Part shown: piece by piece, positions 23,414-26,812 of the stretch
Layout: every line of letters begins with the position of its first letter
Position numbering within the stretch: the first letter of the stretch is position 1
Source: CAVVEQ01 sp963747315
Lineage (GTDB): Bacteria; Chloroflexota; Anaerolineae; Anaerolineales; Anaerolineaceae
Direction: 5' to 3'
DNA length: 26,812 nt
Assembly: GCA_963747315.1 (NCBI GenBank)
Contig: CAVVEQ010000015.1
Coordinates: 1-26,812, forward strand
The notes under the pieces: generated by a model
Told to the model about the DNA's origin: nothing
Seen by the model: the letters and a program-made list of their open reading frames with translations, nothing else
The model's database searches: none
Position numbers and translations under genes: made by a program

Positions 23414-23961
23414 TTATTTTCGAGATACTGTGCGGATTCTTGGGAAAAGAAATGGTGTCTGTGCCTTGTAATCAACATACGCCTGCCCGAACCTGGCTTC
23501 CAGCTCCTGCTCTTCCACCTTTTTGACATAGGTCAATAGAAGTCCCCCAAAGATGAGTACAGCCAGGATCGAAGAAATGGAGCCAACCACGATCGCGATC
23601 CCCAGGTACCCCAGCAGGGTCCCGAAGACCATCGGGTTGCGGCAATACCGATATACCCCATCCACCAGCAGCTTCTGAGTGGCCATCACCGGTATGGGAG
23701 TACCACTTGCCCTGGAGAACTGGGAGTAGACCGTGCTGAAAGCAAACGCAAACCCGGTTATGGCCATCAGGATGCCAAGGATCTCATTCCAAGGTCCAAA
23801 ATCGAGCGGGGGGAAACCGAATTTCACGTCCAACCCGGGGAAAACCACGATTAAAAGACGGGGATCAGGAATACAAAGAGGGTTCCCCCCACGAGCGCCG
23901 AAAACAGGATTCGCGCCCACAGAGGATATTCCTTGCTTGCCCATTTTTCAAACCTGTTCAT
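23414..23961 (-). pseudogene. Isoprenylcysteine carboxyl methyltransferase-like membrane protein, frameshifted
   Basis: The true start is the ATG at 23961 (MNRFEKWASKEYPLW) with GGAGG seven bases upstream. The first 36 codons encode a hydrophobic segment (ALVGGTLFVFLIPVF) and run into TAA at the TTTT at 23856-23853. Adding one T there joins LIPVF to LIVVFPGLDVKFGFPP and the rest. The remainder has three further helices and the ICMT/phospholipid methyltransferase motifs VYRYCRNPMVFG and EEQELEARFGQAYVDY, which bind S-adenosylmethionine. An intact gene would encode at least 182 residues. It might be longer: a second shift at TTCTTTTCCC near the end would continue an open frame to 23274. Family members methylate lipids or prenylated thiols; the substrate is unknown. 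Confidence 0.75.
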
Positions 23962-24046
23962 TTTTCACCCTCCCAACTCCGGTCCTGGTTGAAAGGAGCC
24001 GTTTGCATCATTGTACGACTTTCAGAGGGTTTTTAATCCATCTAAC

Positions 24047-25609
24047 TCAGGTTGATTTTGCTGGTACTTTATCCATGACGTATTCAGCTAGGGCAGTGAT
24101 CGTCAGCGCAGGATTGGCATTCAAGTTGGCGGGTACAATGGATCCGTCCGCCACGTAAAGTCCGGGGTATCCAAACACCCTCCCCTCCCAGTCAACCACA
24201 CCTTCTTCAGGTGACGCCCCCATCACGCAACCGCCCAGAATGTGCGCGGTGGTTGGAGCATCCAGTAGCACTTCGAACCAGCTTCCCTTGGGGTAGCCAA
24301 GCATCTTTTCCGCCATTCGCCGGGTAACCTGGTTCGCAACGGGGATATACGAAGGAATTCGTTTCCCTTCAGGTGGTAGTTCAGAGGCAAGGCCAAACAT
24401 TTTTCTCCGCAAATGGAGGTAATTCTCAGTGGATTGCATCACCAGCACCACTGAGGTGCGCGCGCTTTGCCCGGGGATCCATAACGCCCGCAGGAATTGA
24501 TATGGATGCCGGATCAGAGTCTCAAAGAAACGCAACCAGCGCGGTACGGATCCTCCTCCATCGGTCAGGACTGTCGCGATCGCATAGAGCACATCCGAAC
24601 CTTTATTGTAGCGGACGATCTCGATATGGGTGTTCTTATCCGGGTAGATACCAGAGGTGATGGCAATATGGTCGTTCCAATCCGTGGAATTATCATTCGA
24701 ATCAACTCCCAGGATGGCCTCTGAATTTGTTCTTGTCATTTCTCCGAGACGATCTGATAAATCCGGAAGCAGTCCGGATTCTTTACATCGGAATAACAGA
24801 TCCACCGTTCCCATCACTCCCCCGCTGAAGACCACGCCACCCGCTTGAAATTTCATTTTCTTGCGAATTAATCCATGCGAGGTTTGGGCAAGCACCCCAT
24901 AACCACCGTTATCCAGAGGGAGAACGCCTGTTACTTCCGTCTCCGGGAAGATCTCAACACCCAGTTCCTCGGCCAGGTACAGATAGTTCAGGTCCAGGGT
25001 GTTCTTTGCGCCGGTCGGGCATCCGATCATGCAGGCGCCGCAGAGTTTGCAGCCGGTTCGTTCGGGTCCCGCACCCCCGAAAAATGGATCCGGGACGGTC
25101 TTTTCCGGTTCGCCAAAGAAAACCCCCACCGGGTTGATATGAAAAGTATCCTCTCCGCGTAATTCTTTGCCCACCTCGCGGAGGATCCGATCCGCATTAC
25201 CCACACTGGGACAATCCACTACACCTAGCATTCGATTTGCTTCTTTAAAAAAAGGTGAAAGGACGCTTTTCCAATCACCCGGACCCCACTCGGATTTCTC
25301 AAAGATCTCGTCATCCGGGATAATTAGCTGGTTGGCATAGACCAGGCTGCCACCCCCCACGCCGGTCCCGTGCAAAACAAGCACATGCCTCAGAAGGGTG
25401 AGCGCCTGGATCCCTAAAAGGCCAGCCCATGGCATCCACACGGATTTCCGCAGGTTCCAGTTTGTTTTCGGGAAATCGGACGGTCTGTATCGTCGCCCTT
25501 TTTCCAACACAGCCACGCGATAACCCTTTTGCGCAAGACGCAGTGCGGAGACTGATCCGCCAAAACCGGAACCGATCACAATGAAATCATATGGGGTGGA
25601 TTCAGACAT
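24047..25609 (-). CDS. GMC-family FAD oxidoreductase with four-cysteine cluster
   Basis: A 520-residue flavoprotein related to cholesterol oxidase-type GMC enzymes. The FAD dinucleotide fold is IVIGSGFGGSVSALRLAQKG (10-29), and HGTGVGGGSLVYAN (80-93) contacts the flavin. CKLCGACMIGCPTGAKNT has cysteines at 187, 190, 193 and 197, the CxxCxxCxxxC spacing of a ferredoxin-like [4Fe-4S] site. AHILGGCVMG and VADGSIVPANLNANPALTIT form the C-terminal flavin and active-site segments. The family oxidises alcohols or sterol-like substrates; the Cys cluster suggests electron transfer to a partner rather than to oxygen alone, but this is inference. GGAG stands eight bases before the ATG. No cytochrome or ferredoxin gene is adjacent. 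Confidence 0.85.
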   Translation of the reverse strand: MSESTPYDFIVIGSGFGGSVSALRLAQKGYRVAVLEKGRRYRPSDFPKTNWNLRKSVWMPWAGLLGIQALTLLRHVLVLHGTGVGGGSLVYANQLIIPDDEIFEKSEWGPGDWKSVLSPFFKEANRMLGVVDCPSVGNADRILREVGKELRGEDTFHINPVGVFFGEPEKTVPDPFFGGAGPERTGCKLCGACMIGCPTGAKNTLDLNYLYLAEELGVEIFPETEVTGVLPLDNGGYGVLAQTSHGLIRKKMKFQAGGVVFSGGVMGTVDLLFRCKESGLLPDLSDRLGEMTRTNSEAILGVDSNDNSTDWNDHIAITSGIYPDKNTHIEIVRYNKGSDVLYAIATVLTDGGGSVPRWLRFFETLIRHPYQFLRALWIPGQSARTSVVLVMQSTENYLHLRRKMFGLASELPPEGKRIPSYIPVANQVTRRMAEKMLGYPKGSWFEVLLDAPTTAHILGGCVMGASPEEGVVDWEGRVFGYPGLYVADGSIVPANLNANPALTITALAEYVMDKVPAKST

Positions 25610-25717
25610 TAGTGTTTCTCCGGAGTTAGTGAGAAGTAATAAATAAATACATGAAAGTGTTAACCCTCATCCACTTGCCGGTTACGCAGAACAAATCTTC
25701 AGAACCACCAAATAATC

Positions 25718-25739
25718 AAAAAAGCGCTCTTGCGAGCGC
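25718..25739 (-). terminator. Intrinsic terminator of the 25761-26198 gene
   Basis: On the minus strand GCGCTC (25739-25734), a GCAA loop and GAGCGC (25729-25724) form a 6-bp GC-rich stem followed by six T (25723-25718). It begins 21 bases after the stop codon. Confidence 0.9.
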
Positions 25740-25760
25740 CTGGCTATAAAATCGTTTAAA

Positions 25761-26198
25761 TCACTTCACCGGCAGCGCCTGGTATTCGAACTTATATCCT
25801 GTCTGCTCTGTAATTGCCTGAACCTTATTGCGGATCTCCGCGTAATCAAAGGTGTAGGAATAGTCCTTGCCAAATTGAGTAGATTGCTCCTGGATGGTGC
25901 CCAAACGGGCACCGCTGAAGGTGTTGTAGCTTTCAGTTTTCACCCCGAACCCGCTATCCAAATCCCCACCGGAGGTAAACCCGGAACCTGCTTCCATCAA
26001 CACTTCCGAGAATTTCACCGTTTTCGCGGTGTTGTCCACCCGCATTTTCAGCGAATAGGTCAGTTTCTTTTTGGAGAGAAAGACTTTACGCTCGGCGATT
26101 ACCGCGGAGAAATCCCACAGTCCCTTCTTTTCAGACCATTTGCCATCGTAAGGAACAAGCGCTTTACTACATTCTTCGATCAGAGGTGAAGTAGACAT
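25761..26198 (-). CDS. Conserved-looking soluble protein, unknown function
   Basis: A 145-residue cytoplasmic protein without signal peptide or membrane helices; I do not recognise the family. It begins with a short helix (LIEECSKALV), continues with strands rich in Lys and aromatic residues (KVFLSKKKLTYSLKMRVDN), a Gly/Ser-rich centre (EAGSGFTSGGDLDSGFG) and a final helix (YAEIRNKVQAITEQTGY) before a closing strand. This would fit a small alpha+beta domain. The start has GAGGG six bases upstream. It is a single-gene transcript with its own promoter and strong terminator, so it is likely a well-expressed independent gene. Confidence 0.75.
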   Translation of the reverse strand: MSTSPLIEECSKALVPYDGKWSEKKGLWDFSAVIAERKVFLSKKKLTYSLKMRVDNTAKTVKFSEVLMEAGSGFTSGGDLDSGFGVKTESYNTFSGARLGTIQEQSTQFGKDYSYTFDYAEIRNKVQAITEQTGYKFEYQALPVK

Positions 26199-26233
26199 GA
26201 ATAGCCCTCAGGAGAAGTTTTTTGACAGGGATA

Positions 26234-26261
26234 ATTTTACCGGAAATCAATCCTGGGACAA
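26234..26261 (-). promoter_or_regulatory. Sigma-70-type promoter of the 25761-26198 gene
   Basis: Minus strand: TTGTCC at 26261-26256 (-35), a 16-base spacer, then TAAAAT at 26239-26234 (-10). The start site would be near 26227, giving a leader of about 29 bases that contains the GAGGG ribosome site. Confidence 0.45.
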
Positions 26262-26294
26262 ATCCAATCGCTGCTCAACCGACTGCTTGCAATC

Positions 26295-26393
26295 TCATTT
26301 TCTGGGTGGTCGGATTTCCTTCCGGTAGATCAGATATACCAAGAGGAACATCACGGCAAATCCGAGGAGGACAAAACCACCAAGTGTGATCAA
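26295..26393 (-). CDS. Possible very small single-span membrane protein
   Basis: A short frame of 32 residues from a TTG at 26393 (35 if an earlier TTG at 26402 is used). It reads as one hydrophobic helix (LGGFVLLGFAVMFLLVYLIY) followed by a basic polar tail (RKEIRPPRK), a form typical of real small membrane proteins. GAGGA lies about nine bases before the 26393 TTG. It has no ATG start and no recognised relatives. Orientation is the same as the unknown gene downstream, from which it is separated by that gene's promoter. Confidence 0.35.
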   Translation of the reverse strand: MITLGGFVLLGFAVMFLLVYLIYRKEIRPPRK

Positions 26394-26427
26394 TTTAGTC
26401 AATCCTCAATAATTTCAGAATCTATGA

Positions 26428-26812
26428 TCATAATTTCTTATATCTGGACCAACTCAACCCACATTTCATTATAAAAGAATTTTCATATACATCTATTCGA
26501 CATGTTGGTTGGCATTCCTCATTTGGGCAGGTGGGAATGATCGACTTCATCAGGTTGTTTATGATCTTTGTCGTTCGCTTGGGCATCAGTCGAACGAAAA
26601 TATCCATCCTCCGCAGCTTTAGTATATTACTCAAGTTGGTTTTTATATATTGAAATTGTTCCATCCAGTGACGAAGGCCGCAGCGTGAGGTGGCATCATG
26701 TATAATCAACTGCTGGTTTTCAAATCGGCCAATAAATCTTAATGCGATTCCCATCATATCGCGATGGAATCCTTGCATAAATAATCTAAATAATTCCTTG
26801 GAGTAATCATGT
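26428..26812 (-). CDS. Probable 3' part of a gene running off the window, unknown
   Basis: The minus-strand frame is open from the window edge (first full codon at 26811) to a TGA at 26428-26430, giving 128 residues. The first ATG inside it, at 26778, has no ribosome binding site, so the gene probably starts outside. The early part looks protein-like (YSKELFRLFMQGFHRDMMGI, LRFIGRFENQQLIIHDATS). The tail has four close cysteines (CPNEECQPTC plus MKCG) that might bind zinc. A second open frame overlaps the region from about 26630 to 26519 and looks at least as natural there, so the C-terminal part may be out of frame. The sequence is AT-rich. I do not recognise a family. Confidence 0.4.
   Translation of the reverse strand, partial: HDYSKELFRLFMQGFHRDMMGIALRFIGRFENQQLIIHDATSRCGLRHWMEQFQYIKTNLSNILKLRRMDIFVRLMPKRTTKIINNLMKSIIPTCPNEECQPTCRIDVYENSFIMKCGLSWSRYKKL

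Noticed and set aside
26222..26250. Plus-strand TTGACA at 26222 as a promoter
   Set aside because: No acceptable -10 hexamer lies 16-18 bases downstream, and there is no plus-strand gene after it.
1..26812. tRNA, rRNA, CRISPR array, insertion sequence or prophage
   Set aside because: No cloverleaf-like segments with CCA or TTCGA arms, no regularly spaced repeats, no transposase, integrase or phage structural genes were found by reading the gaps and frames.

Overview
The window reads as ordinary bacterial chromosome of moderate GC content with closely packed genes, mostly on the minus strand. The mix of families suggests Chloroflexota, probably Anaerolineae-like: a CarD/CdnL-type regulator, an S51-like protein with a cysteinyl-tRNA synthetase-type tail, a GMC oxidoreductase with a four-cysteine cluster, CcdA/TlpA partners, and many membrane proteins. 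This placement is inference from gene content; no rRNA or other marker gene is present. I see no tRNA, rRNA, CRISPR array, insertion sequence, phage or plasmid genes.

Layout. 1-1092 (+) is the 3' part of a decayed glycoside hydrolase family 2 gene with several frame breaks. 1104-5545 (-) is a run of six genes: two small membrane proteins, the S51-like/CysRS-tail fusion, a CPBP intramembrane protease, an ASCH/PUA-like protein and a squalene-cyclase-like barrel protein that may be translated from a leaderless message. 5620-7170 (-) is a long nitronate monooxygenase-like enzyme. It diverges from carD (7409-7903, +), whose leader carries a strong extended -10 promoter followed at once by a terminator-like hairpin.

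7896-17775 (-) is a long co-directional run: a polytopic membrane protein, a membrane-anchored esterase, a flavodoxin, a second membrane-anchored alpha/beta hydrolase, a TMEM175-like channel, a membrane-embedded M28 peptidase, an Eis-like acetyltransferase and an 887-residue lipoprotein/flippase fusion, preceded by a small unknown protein (17800-18165). A 328-base AT-rich divergent gap leads to two plus-strand genes: a TlpA-like thioredoxin lipoprotein and a CcdA-like thiol transporter. These form a small extracytoplasmic disulfide-reduction module closed by a bidirectional terminator.

19896-25609 (-) holds redox and small-molecule enzymes: a frameshifted PhnB/VOC protein, an APH-type kinase, an aldo/keto reductase, a nitroreductase, a frameshifted isoprenylcysteine-methyltransferase-like membrane protein and a GMC oxidoreductase. 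The right end has an unknown cytoplasmic protein with a clear promoter and terminator, a possible very small membrane protein, and a probable partial gene running off the edge.

Most genes have good AGGAGG-type ribosome binding sites, and these correct several starts. No single new multi-gene system stands out. The best leads are two unusual fusions, the carD leader, the peptidase with membrane helices inside its catalytic domain, and frame breaks that recur at TCTTTT in otherwise conserved genes.
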